A DNA stretch of 64,000 nucleotides from Rhizobium mongolense subsp. loessense (GTDB taxonomy: Bacteria > Pseudomonadota > Alphaproteobacteria > Rhizobiales > Rhizobiaceae). Within the stretch, counting starts at the first letter, position 1. Each line of letters starts with the position of its first letter. The stretch is taken from contig NZ_FMTM01000001.1 of assembly GCF_900099775.1 (NCBI RefSeq), positions 744,001 through 808,000 of the forward strand, in the 5' to 3' direction. Position numbers and translations under genes: made by a program. The notes below the pieces were generated by a model, which was not told where the DNA came from, did no database searches, and worked only from the letters and a program-made list of their open reading frames with translations. Shown here piece by piece: positions 54,238 to 63,449 of this stretch.

Positions 54238-54975
54238 TTAGCTGAAGGATCGCACCAGGCTGCCGACCAGCAGGTTCCAGCCGTCGATCAACACGAAGAA
54301 CAGGATCTTGAACGGCAGCGAGATCGAGGTCGGCGGCAGCATCATCATGCCCATCGCCATAGTAATCGTTGCAACGATCAGGTCGATGACGAGGAACGGC
54401 AGGACGATCAGGAAGCCGATCTCAAACCCGCGCCGGATCTCCGAAATCATGAAAGCCGGAATAAGAACACGGTAGTCGATCTGGGCACCGGTCTGGACGG
54501 TCTGGCCGCGCTCACGCGCGAGGTCGACGAAGAGCGCCAGATCCTTGTCGCGCGTGTTGGCGGCCATGAAGGTGCGGAAGGGCTCGGCAATGCGCTGTAC
54601 GGCCTCCTGCTCGTTGATCTGGTTGGAAAGCAGTGGCTGCACGCCGCTCTGCCAGGCCTGATCGAAGGTTGGCGACATGACATAGAAGGTCATGAAGAGC
54701 GCCAACGAAAGCAGGATCATGTTGGAAGGGGTGGAAGAAAGCCCCATGCCCGTGCGCAGGATCGAAAAGGCAATGACGAACCGCGGAAAGCTCGTCACCA
54801 TGATCAGGATGCCGGGCGCGACCGAAAGGACGGTCAGAAGGCCGAAGGTACGGATGATCCAGGCGGCGACGGAGCCATCGACGGGTATGTTCAAGAGATC
54901 TGTCGGCAGCTGCTGGGCAACCGCCAATTCCGGCGCCGCCATCATGGCAGCGAAGAAAACTATGAATCGAATCAT
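54238..54975 (-). CDS. fliP: flagellar export protein FliP
   Basis: A 245-residue membrane protein of the export gate. A signal-peptide-like start (FIVFFAAMMAAPELAVAQ) is followed by four helices. Family motifs are VTSFPRFVIAFSILRTGMGL, FMTFYVMSPTFDQAWQSGVQ, PAFMISEIRRGFEIGFLIVL and MGMMMLPPTSISLPFKILFF. FliP forms the export channel with FliQ and FliR. It overlaps fliL by four bases and is the last gene of the flgF-fliP operon. Confidence 0.96.
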   Translation of the reverse strand: MIRFIVFFAAMMAAPELAVAQQLPTDLLNIPVDGSVAAWIIRTFGLLTVLSVAPGILIMVTSFPRFVIAFSILRTGMGLSSTPSNMILLSLALFMTFYVMSPTFDQAWQSGVQPLLSNQINEQEAVQRIAEPFRTFMAANTRDKDLALFVDLARERGQTVQTGAQIDYRVLIPAFMISEIRRGFEIGFLIVLPFLVIDLIVATITMAMGMMMLPPTSISLPFKILFFVLIDGWNLLVGSLVRSFS

Positions 54976-55496
54976 TCGATGACAAAGGTCCTGAACATGA
55001 CCTTCGATACTCGTCCTTGCGAACGCAGGTCAACACGTTCCTGTATGTCATCCCGCAGATATTGAAAGCCGCGAGGCCCTTCGATCTGCTGAAGGGAAAC
55101 GGTGCGGATATAAGCCAGGACATCCTGGTGGATCTCCTCGGCCACTCTCACATCCGGCGGACCGTTGAAGAGCAGAGCCACTTCGAGGCGGACCCAGTTT
55201 TCCGAGGGATAGGCGAGGTTCGACGTGATCGGCTCAAGCTGGACGACGTTGTTCGCCTCGGTGGAAATATGCGGCAGTCCGCCCTCGCCTTCCTTTTTCT
55301 CTTCGCCGCTGGCCGAAGCCGTTTGTGCCGCCTCCGCCTGCTCGGCGCTCTTGACGTTCGGCGCAATCATCGTGCCGACGACCCAGCCGCCGCCGGCACC
55401 GAGAACGGTGAGCGCGAGCAGCCCCGCTGCCATGATCAGCATGGCGGATTTCGCTTTCGGTTTGCCGTCGGTTTCTTCTGCGTCTGCCATGGTCAT
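54972..55496 (-). CDS. fliL: flagellar basal-body-associated protein FliL
   Basis: A 174-residue single-pass membrane protein (helix at about 20-42, MLIMAAGLLALTVLGAGGGW) with a periplasmic domain: QLEPITSNLAYPSENWVRLE, then VLAYIRTVSLQQIEGPRGF and VSKVMFRTFVIE at the end. FliL rings the stator and aids torque. Met3 is an equally possible start. It sits between flgH and fliP, overlapping the latter. Confidence 0.92.
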   Translation of the reverse strand: MTMADAEETDGKPKAKSAMLIMAAGLLALTVLGAGGGWVVGTMIAPNVKSAEQAEAAQTASASGEEKKEGEGGLPHISTEANNVVQLEPITSNLAYPSENWVRLEVALLFNGPPDVRVAEEIHQDVLAYIRTVSLQQIEGPRGFQYLRDDIQERVDLRSQGRVSKVMFRTFVIE

Positions 55497-55502
55497 CCGG
55501 CC

Positions 55503-56219
55503 TTAGAGCGGCGAGAAGAGATCGATGGCCTGCTGGCCGCGCGGCGGCTGCTGCACTTCCATCAGGCGGCCGCGGCCGCCGTAGGAGATGCGGGCTTCGG
55601 CGATCTTCTCGTAGGAGATCTGGTTTTCGGCATCGACGTCCTGTGGGCGCACGATACCGGCAACATTGAGGATGCGGATTTCCTGGTTTACGCGGACTTC
55701 CTGCGAACCACTGATGACGAGGTTGCCGTTTTCGAGGATGCCGGTGACGACAGCAGCGACGAGGAGCGTCAGCTTTTCGGAACGCTCGATCTTGCCCTTG
55801 CCGTCAGTGCTCGTGTCGGAACCGTAGGTAATGTCCGTCTGAGAGGTCGGGTTCCAGCCGAAGATGTTGGCCTGCACATCCCAATTGAGCCCGCTCGAAT
55901 TCTGGCGACTGCGATTGGTTTCGTTGTCGAACGTCGCCTTGTCGTTGATCTGGATATTGACCGTCAGAATGTCGCCGACGTTGAGTGCTCGCGCATCCTT
56001 GAAGAGGGCCGCCTGGGAATCGCTCCACAGCGAATAGCCCTGCGCTACCTGGCGCGGCTGCTTCGGATAAAGCGCCATCTGCGGTGTTTGGCCATAAGCA
56101 AGGCCACTGCCGATCGGGCTCATGGCAGGCGCCCGGCCGATCTCCCTCACAGCCTGCGGCGACTGGCAGCCGGCTAGAAGGGCAACAGCGGCCATGACAG
56201 CCGGGAAACGCTTGTTCAT
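55503..56219 (-). CDS. flgH: flagellar L-ring protein FlgH
   Basis: A 238-residue lipoprotein of the outer-membrane L ring. Signal peptide and lipobox: MAAVALLAGC, with acylation at Cys18. Family markers are SLWSDSQAALFKDARALNVG, DILTVNIQINDKATFDNETN and QEIRILNVAGIVRPQDVDAE. It overlaps motE by four bases and precedes fliL by six. Confidence 0.95.
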   Translation of the reverse strand: MNKRFPAVMAAVALLAGCQSPQAVREIGRAPAMSPIGSGLAYGQTPQMALYPKQPRQVAQGYSLWSDSQAALFKDARALNVGDILTVNIQINDKATFDNETNRSRQNSSGLNWDVQANIFGWNPTSQTDITYGSDTSTDGKGKIERSEKLTLLVAAVVTGILENGNLVISGSQEVRVNQEIRILNVAGIVRPQDVDAENQISYEKIAEARISYGGRGRLMEVQQPPRGQQAIDLFSPL

Positions 56220-56758
56220 GAGGGATCCTTCGACGTATTGGGATCGGACGCACTTGCGATGATGTTGGCGATGACGGCCGCCTTCAGCGGGTCCATCTCG
56301 TTCAGGATCAGGCTCGACTGACGCGAGCCGAGCCGCATGATCACCGCCGCCGCGACCTCGATCTTGACTTCCTGAAGCTGCAACGCCGCAGCATCCGGCT
56401 TCATGTTCTTGAAGATGTCGGTAAGGCCGGCCTGGGCCTGCTTGAGGAAGTCGTCGCGACGCTTCAGCCAGTCCTGATACTCGGCCTTGCGCTTGTCCAT
56501 CTCTGCCATGCGGGCGTCGATATCGGCGCGCAGCTTCTCCAGTTCCTGCTTCTGCAGCAGATAGCGCTGGTCGCGCGCCGGATCGGCAATGTTGGTGCAG
56601 AACTGCTTGATTTCCTCTTCCGAGCTCAGGTCCCCGGCAGGTCTTGCGGCTTCCTGGGCAAAGGCTCCGGGAATGGAAAGAAGGACAGCCACGGCAGCCG
56701 GTAACGAGAGCTTCCCTAGCAGTTCAGGGATTTTGAAGTCGAACTTCGAGCCGATCAT
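56216..56758 (-). CDS. motE: MotE, periplasmic chaperone of MotC
   Basis: A 180-residue exported protein with a hydrophobic N-terminal segment (about 17-35, LSLPAAVAVLLSIPGAFAQ), then a coiled coil (about 60-115, YLLQKQELEKLRADIDARMA) and a C-terminal domain of the MgtE-N/FliG-like type (AAALQLQEVKIEVAAAVIMR). In S. meliloti MotE is a chaperone for folding and stability of MotC. Its place between flgI and flgH matches the rhizobial gene order. Overlaps both neighbours by four bases. Confidence 0.85.
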   Translation of the reverse strand: MIGSKFDFKIPELLGKLSLPAAVAVLLSIPGAFAQEAARPAGDLSSEEEIKQFCTNIADPARDQRYLLQKQELEKLRADIDARMAEMDKRKAEYQDWLKRRDDFLKQAQAGLTDIFKNMKPDAAALQLQEVKIEVAAAVIMRLGSRQSSLILNEMDPLKAAVIANIIASASDPNTSKDPS

Positions 56759-57876
56759 TGCAGTACGAGCTCCGCCTGCAGGGCGCCTGCGGACTTGATA
56801 CCCTGCAGAATTGCGATGATACCATCCGGCTTGACGCCGATGTTGTTGAGACCTGCAACCAGGGTCCGGAGGTTCGGACCGTCGAGGATCGCGACACGTC
56901 CGCCATTTTGCTGCGCGGCGATATCGGTCTGCGGCTGAACGGCTGTGACGCCGCGCGAGAAGGGTTCCGGTTGGATAATCTGCGGCAGCTCGGTAACCTG
57001 TACGGTCAGGGTTCCGTAGCTGACCGCGACCGGCGAGACGCGGACGTCCGCCCCGATGACGATCGTGCCAGTGCGCTCGTTGACCACGACTTTCGCCGGC
57101 GTATCGGTCTCGACGACGAGATTTTCGATATCGGCCATCAATCGCGTCAGGTCCGCCACACGCGGCTTCTGGACGACAACTTCCTGCGCGTCCCTCGCCT
57201 CCGCGACCGGACCGCCGAAGCGGGCAGCCGCATAGCCGTTCACCACATCGGCAATGCGCACGGCCGTCGAGAAATCCGGATTGCGAAGCTGCAGCACGAG
57301 ATTGACGGAATCCTTGAAGTGCGAGGGAAGCTCCCGCTCGATAATTGCGCCACCCGGAACGCGGCCTGCCGTCGTGACACCCTCGGTCAGCGTTGCAGCC
57401 TGGCCTTGCGCCTGGAAGCCGGAGACAACGACGGAGCCTTGCGCGACGGCATAAATCTGACCGTCGGCGCCCGACAGCGACGTCATGACGAGCGTGCCGC
57501 CACGCAGCGAGGTCGCGTCGCCCAGCGAACTGACGCTGACGTCGATACGGCTGCCGGGGCTCGCAAAAGGCGGAAGGTTCGCCGTGACCATGACCGCCGC
57601 CGTATTTTTCGCGTTGGATTCGCCGCCCTGCGTCGAAATGCCGAGGTTCTGCAGCATGGCGCGCATCGACTGTTCGGTGAACGGTGAAGCGCGGAAGCCG
57701 TCGCCCGTGCCCTGAAGACCGACGACGAGACCGTAGCCGATGAGCTGGTTATCGCGTCCGGCCTGCAGCGAGGCGATGTCCTTGATGCGCGAGGTCAGCG
57801 CAAATGCCGGCGTCACATGCGCCATGCACATGGAAAGGGCCGCGAGTGCGATAAAAATGCGAGAGACAATCTTCAT
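56755..57876 (-). CDS. flgI: flagellar P-ring protein FlgI
   Basis: A 373-residue periplasmic protein. Signal peptide MKIVSRIFIALAALSMCMAH and cleavage after AFA. Family markers: RIKDIASLQAGRDNQLIGYG, LVVGLQGTGDGFRASPFTEQ and GDATSLRGGTLVMTSLSGAD, with the C-terminal LNNIGVKPDGIIAILQGIKS. It forms the P ring around the rod in the peptidoglycan layer with help from FlgA, encoded just upstream (four-base overlap). Confidence 0.96.
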   Translation of the reverse strand: MKIVSRIFIALAALSMCMAHVTPAFALTSRIKDIASLQAGRDNQLIGYGLVVGLQGTGDGFRASPFTEQSMRAMLQNLGISTQGGESNAKNTAAVMVTANLPPFASPGSRIDVSVSSLGDATSLRGGTLVMTSLSGADGQIYAVAQGSVVVSGFQAQGQAATLTEGVTTAGRVPGGAIIERELPSHFKDSVNLVLQLRNPDFSTAVRIADVVNGYAAARFGGPVAEARDAQEVVVQKPRVADLTRLMADIENLVVETDTPAKVVVNERTGTIVIGADVRVSPVAVSYGTLTVQVTELPQIIQPEPFSRGVTAVQPQTDIAAQQNGGRVAILDGPNLRTLVAGLNNIGVKPDGIIAILQGIKSAGALQAELVLQ

Positions 57877-58355
57877 TTTGCCGCCACGTGTATGGTGCCG
57901 TCGGCAAGGACGGTGCCGCTGACGATGACGCCTGAATCCATGTTGCGGGCGCGAACGACCTGGCCGGTAGAGCCGTCCTCGAGCGGCGAGCCTGCCGCCG
58001 AGATCGTCATCGCGCCGATACGAAAGATAAGGCGAATCTGCGATCCGCGGGTGACGGTGTAAGGCTCGCGCAGCGCCGAGACAGGGATCGTCCGTCCCGG
58101 CAGCAGCGTGCGCTTCGAGATCATGCCGCGAACTTCGTCGATGGATTTTGCATAGCCGCTCGCAAGGTTCGGATTGGTGACTTCGACCTCCTGAAGCTGG
58201 CCGCCGCTGATCGTTTCTCCGGGATAGATGATGGCCGTCGGCACGACCGCATAGCCCATGCCGGCGCTCGCGGCACCGGGCATGAAGCTGCCTGCGATCG
58301 CAACCGAGGCCAATGCCGTCAAAGCGGCGAAATTTCTCGCCCGGCGAAACATCAT
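57873..58355 (-). CDS. flgA: flagellar P-ring assembly chaperone FlgA
   Basis: A 160-residue exported protein with an N-terminal signal sequence (about 1-30, ALASVAIAGSFMPGAASAG). The SAF/FlgA-type domain follows: IIYPGETISGGQLQEVEVTN, RGMISKRTLLPGRTIPVSAL and VRARNMDSGVIVSGTVLADG. FlgA helps P-ring assembly in the periplasm. It is shorter than enterobacterial FlgA (about 219), mostly for lack of the N-terminal domain. It lies 17 bases after flgG. Confidence 0.92.
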   Translation of the reverse strand: MMFRRARNFAALTALASVAIAGSFMPGAASAGMGYAVVPTAIIYPGETISGGQLQEVEVTNPNLASGYAKSIDEVRGMISKRTLLPGRTIPVSALREPYTVTRGSQIRLIFRIGAMTISAAGSPLEDGSTGQVVRARNMDSGVIVSGTVLADGTIHVAAK

Positions 58356-58372
58356 GTTCGGCCCTTTCCTCT

Positions 58373-59161
58373 TTACTTCAGGTTCTTGCTGACGATGGAG
58401 GCCATTTCGTCGGCCGTGGTGATGACCTTGGAGTTCATTTCATAGGCGCGCTGGGCCGATATCAGCTCGGTGATTTCCTTCACCGGATCGACGTTCGACG
58501 ATTCCAGGTAGCCCTGCTTCATATACGCAAAGCCCTCTTCGTCCGGCGTACCGACAACCGGGTCGCCGGAGGCCGGCGTTTGCTGGAAAAGGTTGTCGCC
58601 GAGCGGCTGAAGGCCGGCTTCGTTGACGAAGCTTGCAAGCGTCAGCTGGCCGAGCGTCGTCGGATCCGTCTGGCCCGGGAGCCTTGCGGTGACTTCACCG
58701 GACCGGCTGATTGTCAGTTCCGTCGAACCGGTCGGGATCGTGATGCCCGGGACGACTTCATAACCATCGACGGTGACGAGCTGGCCCTGGTCATTCTTGT
58801 TAAAAGCGCCGGCGCGTGTGTAGAGCGTTGTGCCGTCCGGGGCCTCGATCTGGAAGAAACCCTTGCCGATCAGCGCCACGTCGAGATCGTTGCCGGTCTG
58901 GCTAAGCTCGCCCTGAATGTGCAGGTTGCGGATCGCAGATGTCTGCACGCCGAGGCCGATATTGGCGCCTTCCGGAACGATCGCCTGATTGGCGCGGTTT
59001 GCGACGCCCTTGGCGCGTTCGGTCTGGTAGAGAAGGTCGGTGAACTCGGCGCGTGCACGCTTGAAGCCTGTCGTATTGATGTTCGCGATGTTGTTCGCGA
59101 TCACTTCGAGGTTAGTCTGCTGGGCATCCATACCCGTAGCCGCAATGGCGAGCGCTCTCAT
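58373..59161 (-). CDS. flgG: flagellar distal rod protein FlgG
   Basis: A 262-residue rod subunit. N-terminal [20 protein letters not shown] and [20 protein letters not shown]; the characteristic [20 protein letters not shown]; and the C-terminal [20 protein letters not shown] and [20 protein letters not shown]. Length is that of other FlgG proteins (about 260). It lies 20 bases after fliE. Confidence 0.96.
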   Translation of the reverse strand: MRALAIAATGMDAQQTNLEVIANNIANINTTGFKRARAEFTDLLYQTERAKGVANRANQAIVPEGANIGLGVQTSAIRNLHIQGELSQTGNDLDVALIGKGFFQIEAPDGTTLYTRAGAFNKNDQGQLVTVDGYEVVPGITIPTGSTELTISRSGEVTARLPGQTDPTTLGQLTLASFVNEAGLQPLGDNLFQQTPASGDPVVGTPDEEGFAYMKQGYLESSNVDPVKEITELISAQRAYEMNSKVITTADEMASIVSKNLK

Positions 59162-59181
59162 CGGTTCGTCCTTAAATCCAG

Positions 59182-59511
59182 TTACATCTGCATCTTGGTG
59201 ACTTCGAGAAAGGCCGACACGACCTTGTCACGGATTGCGATTGCGGTTTGCAGGGTCTGCTCTGCCTGCAGCATGGAATCGACCACTTCGCGGGTCGTCG
59301 CCGTGCCCTTGATGCCGGCGAAGGACATGCTTTCGGCGCCCTTCATTGTATCTACGGCCTGCGTTGCCATGTTTCCGAGAACGGCCGCAAAGCTCTGGTC
59401 GTTCTTGGCGCTGTCGGCGGCAGAAGGGGGCGTGGAGGAATTCTCGGTCGCAACGCTGCTAAGGCCGCGCGTTACGGAAAGAGAGCTGACGTTCTGTACG
59501 TTGTTGATCAT
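59182..59511 (-). CDS. fliE: flagellar hook-basal body protein FliE
   Basis: A 109-residue FliE, the adapter between MS ring and rod. The conserved C-terminal half is [20 protein letters not shown], then [20 protein letters not shown] and [13 protein letters not shown]. Its ATG shares one base with the flgC stop codon (TAATG), a sign of translational coupling. Confidence 0.94.
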   Translation of the reverse strand: MINNVQNVSSLSVTRGLSSVATENSSTPPSAADSAKNDQSFAAVLGNMATQAVDTMKGAESMSFAGIKGTATTREVVDSMLQAEQTLQTAIAIRDKVVSAFLEVTKMQM

Positions 59512-59927
59512 TATTGGCTCTTCAGGAGATCGATCGTGGACGAGATCAGGTCGCGGGTCTGCTTGATGGTCTGCAGGTTGGCGTCATAGGAACGGTTGGC
59601 TTCGCGCATGTCCGCCATTTCGACCAGCATGTTGACGTTCGGCAGCTTGACGACGCCGCGCTCGTCGGCGCCCGGATTGCTTGGGTCGTATTCCGTCGTG
59701 AAATCGGATTCGTCGACGCCGAGCTTCTTGACGCCGACTGTCGTCACACCACCGGCGCGATCGACCTCCTCGCCAAACGTGACCGTCTTGCGGCGATAGG
59801 GATCGGCGCCGGGCGTATCGCCGGTCGAACGGGCGTTTGCGATGTTTTCCGAGACGATGCGCAAACGCGTCGACTGCGCTTCGAGCCCGGAACCTGCGAT
59901 CTTCATTGCTGCTGACAAGGGATCCAC
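59511..59927 (-). CDS. flgC: flagellar proximal rod protein FlgC
   Basis: A 138-residue rod protein. N-terminal [20 protein letters not shown] and [21 protein letters not shown]-terminal [20 protein letters not shown] and [20 protein letters not shown]. Typical length for FlgC. Its ATG lies 4 bases after the flgB stop codon. Confidence 0.96.
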   Translation of the reverse strand: MDPLSAAMKIAGSGLEAQSTRLRIVSENIANARSTGDTPGADPYRRKTVTFGEEVDRAGGVTTVGVKKLGVDESDFTTEYDPSNPGADERGVVKLPNVNMLVEMADMREANRSYDANLQTIKQTRDLISSTIDLLKSQ

Positions 59928-59931
59928 GACA

Positions 59932-60324
59932 TTACTTCCTTACGGTCATCAACATCATGCGATGGAAGGAGCCCACCAAAGAGGTGTTCAACTCGTACTG
60001 ACGCTTGATTTCGCCGGACTTGGACAGTTCCTCCGCAAGGCCGACGGTATTGCCCGATTCCTGCACGCCGATTTCCTGGTCGAGTGCAGCTTCCTTGACG
60101 TCGATGCCGCCGCTGGCGCTGAAATCGTTGCCGCTGAGATGCGCCGGATTGGTGCGGGCCATGGTGATATCGGCCTTGTCGAGCACGGCCTCGAAAGGCG
60201 TCACGTCCTTGGCACGAAATTTCGGCGTGTTAGCATTCGCGATATTGCCGGCCACAACCTCCTGACGGATCGTCAGCCATTCCGCCTGCCGCGAAGCCAA
60301 GTCGAAAAGTTGAATCGGTTGCAT
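59932..60324 (-). CDS. flgB: flagellar proximal rod protein FlgB
   Basis: A 130-residue rod protein. Recognisable are [39 protein letters not shown] and the C-terminal [24 protein letters not shown] seven bases upstream selects ATG 60324 rather than GTG 60330. It begins 158 bases after the previous gene, so a promoter may precede it. Confidence 0.94.
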   Translation of the reverse strand: MQPIQLFDLASRQAEWLTIRQEVVAGNIANANTPKFRAKDVTPFEAVLDKADITMARTNPAHLSGNDFSASGGIDVKEAALDQEIGVQESGNTVGLAEELSKSGEIKRQYELNTSLVGSFHRMMLMTVRK

Positions 60325-60482
60325 GGGCACTCTCCGTTTTTACTGAGAGGACCCTAGGGCGGCAATCTTGCGTCAGACTTACGGAGAATCTCGGCTCTCG
60401 CCGAAGCTATCTTTATGGTAGCGCCGAAAGGAAAGAGACCCCGTCGCACGCGCGGAGCCTCCACCGATCACAGCAACCGCGA

Positions 60483-61040
60483 TCAATTGTTCTGGTAGAT
60501 TTCACCGTTGGACGTGACGATCACCCACTTGCCGTCACGCTCTTCCAGCGTGGCAAGACGGCTTTCGTCCGGGAGGATCGATCCGACGCGCACGACATAC
60601 ATGCCCGAGGAATCCTCGATAAGCGCGCGGCCGTTGGCGACATGCAGCAGCTTGAAACCGGAAACGGCTGGAAACGGCTGGTCGTCGGGCATGATACCCT
60701 TGTTGTTCTCCCTGCCGACATTCGAAACCGTCGCGGTCGTCAGCGGGTCGAAGGGAAGCGCGGGCTTCTTCTCCACCTCGTTCTTGTTGACCATCGCAAG
60801 CGGCGAGACGCTGAAAACGTTGCGCTCCGGCCAGTCCGGCAGGTCACGGCTCCGATCACCTTGCTCGACTTTGATGCTGAACTTGTCCTCGTTGAAGAAG
60901 ACATACCATGGGAAAAACGCCGCCGCACCTGCGAGCGCAAGCCCGGTCACGGTCAGCACACGGTCGAGCATCAGCGCCTGTCGCTTATCCAGTGGCTTCA
61001 AGGGAGCGATGCGCTCGTCATCATCGTCGAAGGTGGTCAA
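60483..61040 (-). CDS. flagellar-operon membrane protein of unknown function
   Basis: A 185-residue protein with one membrane helix (about 28-49, VLTVTGLALAGAAAFFPWYV); the acidic N-terminal part would be in the cytoplasm and the rest in the periplasm. The C-terminal domain (about 120-180, GFKLLHVANGRALIEDSSGM, YVVRVGSILPDESRLATLEE) is beta-rich and resembles small periplasmic domains of secretion-system pilot proteins, but I recognise no family. Its ATG follows the fliI stop codon at once, so it is part of the flgF-fliP operon. Some conserved rhizobial flagellar accessory function is likely. Confidence 0.75.
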   Translation of the reverse strand: MTTFDDDDERIAPLKPLDKRQALMLDRVLTVTGLALAGAAAFFPWYVFFNEDKFSIKVEQGDRSRDLPDWPERNVFSVSPLAMVNKNEVEKKPALPFDPLTTATVSNVGRENNKGIMPDDQPFPAVSGFKLLHVANGRALIEDSSGMYVVRVGSILPDESRLATLEERDGKWVIVTSNGEIYQNN

Positions 61041-61042
61041 AA

Positions 61043-62449
61043 CTAGCCTCTGGGTCTCGTCGGGATTGTCGATGGCTGGTTCGGAATCCCGGCAGCCGTC
61101 TTGAGCGCTGCCGCCAGGTCAGCAAAGGCATCGGCCGACTCGCGGTCTCCCGGCGACTGTTTCAAAACATCGTAAATAATTGGTACCTGCTTGACCGCCA
61201 TGTCCAAATCCGGGTCGGCCCCCGGTCGGTAGCCGCCGATCAGGCGCAAGTCGCGCGTTTCCTCGAAGCGATGGATCAGCGCCTTCAGGCGCGAGACGAG
61301 CTTTTCCTGATCCGGCGTCCACGCCTTGCGGGCAAGGCGCGAAATGGAAGCCAGCGGGTCGATTGGCGGATAGCGGCCCTCCTCTGCAAGGCTACGCTGC
61401 AGGACGATATGGCCGTCGAGAATTCCGCGCGTCGAGTCGGCGATCGGGTCGTTGTGATTGTCGCCATCGACGAGGATCGAGATGATTGCGGTGATTGTTC
61501 CTGTGCCTTCCGGGCCGGGACCCGCACGCTCGAGCAGTCGCGGCAGCTCGGTGAAAACGGATGCGGGATAGCCGCGGGCGATCGGCGGCTCGCCGGATGC
61601 CGTCGCCACTTCACGGATTGCGTGGGCAAAGCGCGTGACGCTGTCGACAATCAGGAGAACGTTGTCGCCCTGATCGCGGAAATGTTCGGCGATCGTCACC
61701 GCCGTCAACGGCGCCATCTTGCGCAGCATCGGGCTCTCGTCGCTGGTCGCGACAACGGCGATCGACTTCTTCATGTTCTCGCCGAGCGTATCCTCGATGA
61801 ATTCGCGCACTTCGCGGCCGCGTTCGCCGACGAGCGCAATGACCACCCTGTCAAAGGCATCGGCCTTGGCGAGCATCGAGAGGAGCGTGGATTTACCGAC
61901 GCCGGAGCCTGCGAAGATGCCGAGGCGTTGGCCGTGGCATAGCGGCGAAAAGATATCGATGGCGCGCACCCCCGTGCGGAAGCCCTTCTCGACACGCTTG
62001 CGGGTCATCGACGGCGGCGCGGTATTGGAAATCGAGCGGCGATCGAGCCCCTCGACGATCGGGCCAAGGCCATCGATCGGCTCGCAAAGCGAATTGACTG
62101 TCCGGCCGCACCAGCTTTCGGCCGGCGATATTCGAAAAGCTCCCTTGCGGATGACCGTGTCATGAATGCCGATCGGCTCACCCGGTTCGATCGGGCAGAC
62201 ATAGGCCAGTTCCGGCTCGACGCGGACGACCTCGCCGAGATGGATGCCGGTCGCCGACTTGTGAGCGACAAATTCGCCGAGACGGACGTGGCGGGAAAGA
62301 CCGCTTACCGTATAGTGGCCGGCGGCGATCGTCTGGACATGGCCGCCATGTGCGACCGCATGTTCCGGCTTGGTATAGCGGCTGACAAGGCCGGCCAGAT
62401 GATCCAGCTTCGGCGAAAGCGCGTCTTCAGTCAGCGGCATGTTGGTCAT
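61043..62449 (-). CDS. fliI: flagellum-specific ATP synthase FliI
   Basis: A 468-residue ATPase of the flagellar export machine, homologous to F1 beta. Walker A is GSGVGKST (181-188), Walker B lies in GDNVLLIVDSVTRFAHAIRE, and ARGYPASVFTELPRLLERAG is the family signature. FliI unfolds or delivers export substrates, regulated by FliH and FliJ, for which candidates are encoded at 46484-47122 and 32087-32500. It lies 15 bases after flgF. Confidence 0.97.
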   Translation of the reverse strand: MTNMPLTEDALSPKLDHLAGLVSRYTKPEHAVAHGGHVQTIAAGHYTVSGLSRHVRLGEFVAHKSATGIHLGEVVRVEPELAYVCPIEPGEPIGIHDTVIRKGAFRISPAESWCGRTVNSLCEPIDGLGPIVEGLDRRSISNTAPPSMTRKRVEKGFRTGVRAIDIFSPLCHGQRLGIFAGSGVGKSTLLSMLAKADAFDRVVIALVGERGREVREFIEDTLGENMKKSIAVVATSDESPMLRKMAPLTAVTIAEHFRDQGDNVLLIVDSVTRFAHAIREVATASGEPPIARGYPASVFTELPRLLERAGPGPEGTGTITAIISILVDGDNHNDPIADSTRGILDGHIVLQRSLAEEGRYPPIDPLASISRLARKAWTPDQEKLVSRLKALIHRFEETRDLRLIGGYRPGADPDLDMAVKQVPIIYDVLKQSPGDRESADAFADLAAALKTAAGIPNQPSTIPTRPRG

Positions 62450-62464
62450 CCGTCAAACCTTTGC

Positions 62465-63199
62465 TCAACGGCTGCCACCCAGCGTCTTGATGGCCTCGTT
62501 GAAGGAGCTTTCGCTGTCAGCCGTCAGCGAGGCGATGCTCTCGAAGGCGCGGTTGACTTCGATCAGCTGGGTGATTTCGTGCATCGCGTTGACGTTGGAG
62601 TTTTCGAGATAGCCTTGCTCGATGCCGATATTGAACCGGTCGGTGACGGCGCGCGGCGTCTCCGTGGTCATGACCCCGCTGTTCTCATAGCGGAGGTAAC
62701 CCTTGCTGATATCGGCTTCGAAGAGACCGAGCGAGCCAACCTGCCGGCCGCCTTGGTAGATCATGCCGTCATTGCCGACCTTGGGCTCACCACCTGCCGT
62801 GTTCAGCTGAATCGGCGCGCCGCCAGCGTCGAGAACCGGGTATCCGCGGATCGACACAAGCTCGCCCGTGTCCTTCATGGTGAACCGGCCGTCCTTGGTC
62901 AGAACCTGGCCCGCCGGCGTATCCAGTGCGAACCAGGCGTCGCCCTTGATCGCAAAGTCCAGCATATTGCCGGTGTGCTGCAGCTCGCCGCTGTCGCCGG
63001 ATAGGTAGTCGTTGCCCTGCGAGACGAAGGCAACCTTTGCGTTCAGCTTGTTGTCGGTGTCGCTCAGCAACTGATTGAACTTGATTTCCGTCCCGCGAAA
63101 TCCGGTCGTGTTCACGTTCGCCATATTGTCCGCGATTGTCGTCAGGCGCTTTTCGAGTGCCATTTGAGACGACAGGGAAACATAAAGACCGGATTGCAT
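62465..63199 (-). CDS. flgF: flagellar proximal rod protein FlgF
   Basis: A 244-residue rod protein. N-terminal QSGLYVSLSSQMALEKRLTT and IADNMANVNTTGFRGTEIKF; the middle LQHTGNMLDFAIKGDAWFAL; and the C-terminal QGYLENSNVNAMHEITQLIE. AGGAG upstream of ATG 63199. It is the first gene of the minus-strand operon and divergent from motA, with 250 bases between. Confidence 0.95.
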   Translation of the reverse strand: MQSGLYVSLSSQMALEKRLTTIADNMANVNTTGFRGTEIKFNQLLSDTDNKLNAKVAFVSQGNDYLSGDSGELQHTGNMLDFAIKGDAWFALDTPAGQVLTKDGRFTMKDTGELVSIRGYPVLDAGGAPIQLNTAGGEPKVGNDGMIYQGGRQVGSLGLFEADISKGYLRYENSGVMTTETPRAVTDRFNIGIEQGYLENSNVNAMHEITQLIEVNRAFESIASLTADSESSFNEAIKTLGGSR

Positions 63200-63449
63200 G
63201 GTAGGCTCCTGGTATTGGCGATTAACGGAACGAAGACCGGGGTTCCTGTCGCTTGTTCGACCACGGTATCGCTGAGGCGGCGCACCTCAAAAACGAACGA
63301 ATCGGTCCATTCGTCACCTTGAACCTGACGGCAAATCCTTGTGCGAAGCTGGCATGCAGAATGCGGGCCGAACGTGCCGACCATCAGCCTCACGCAAGCC
63401 AGCAACCCTATCCCTGAGGTTGAAAACAACGTTCAGGTTTGGACTGACG
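63200..63449. other. divergent promoter region flgF/motA
   Basis: 250 bases between two divergent flagellar genes. No gene on either strand. It should contain both promoters; I see no clear consensus promoter, and the GGCATGA/CCGGAATGTCC elements of the flagellin leaders are not present here. Confidence 0.5.
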
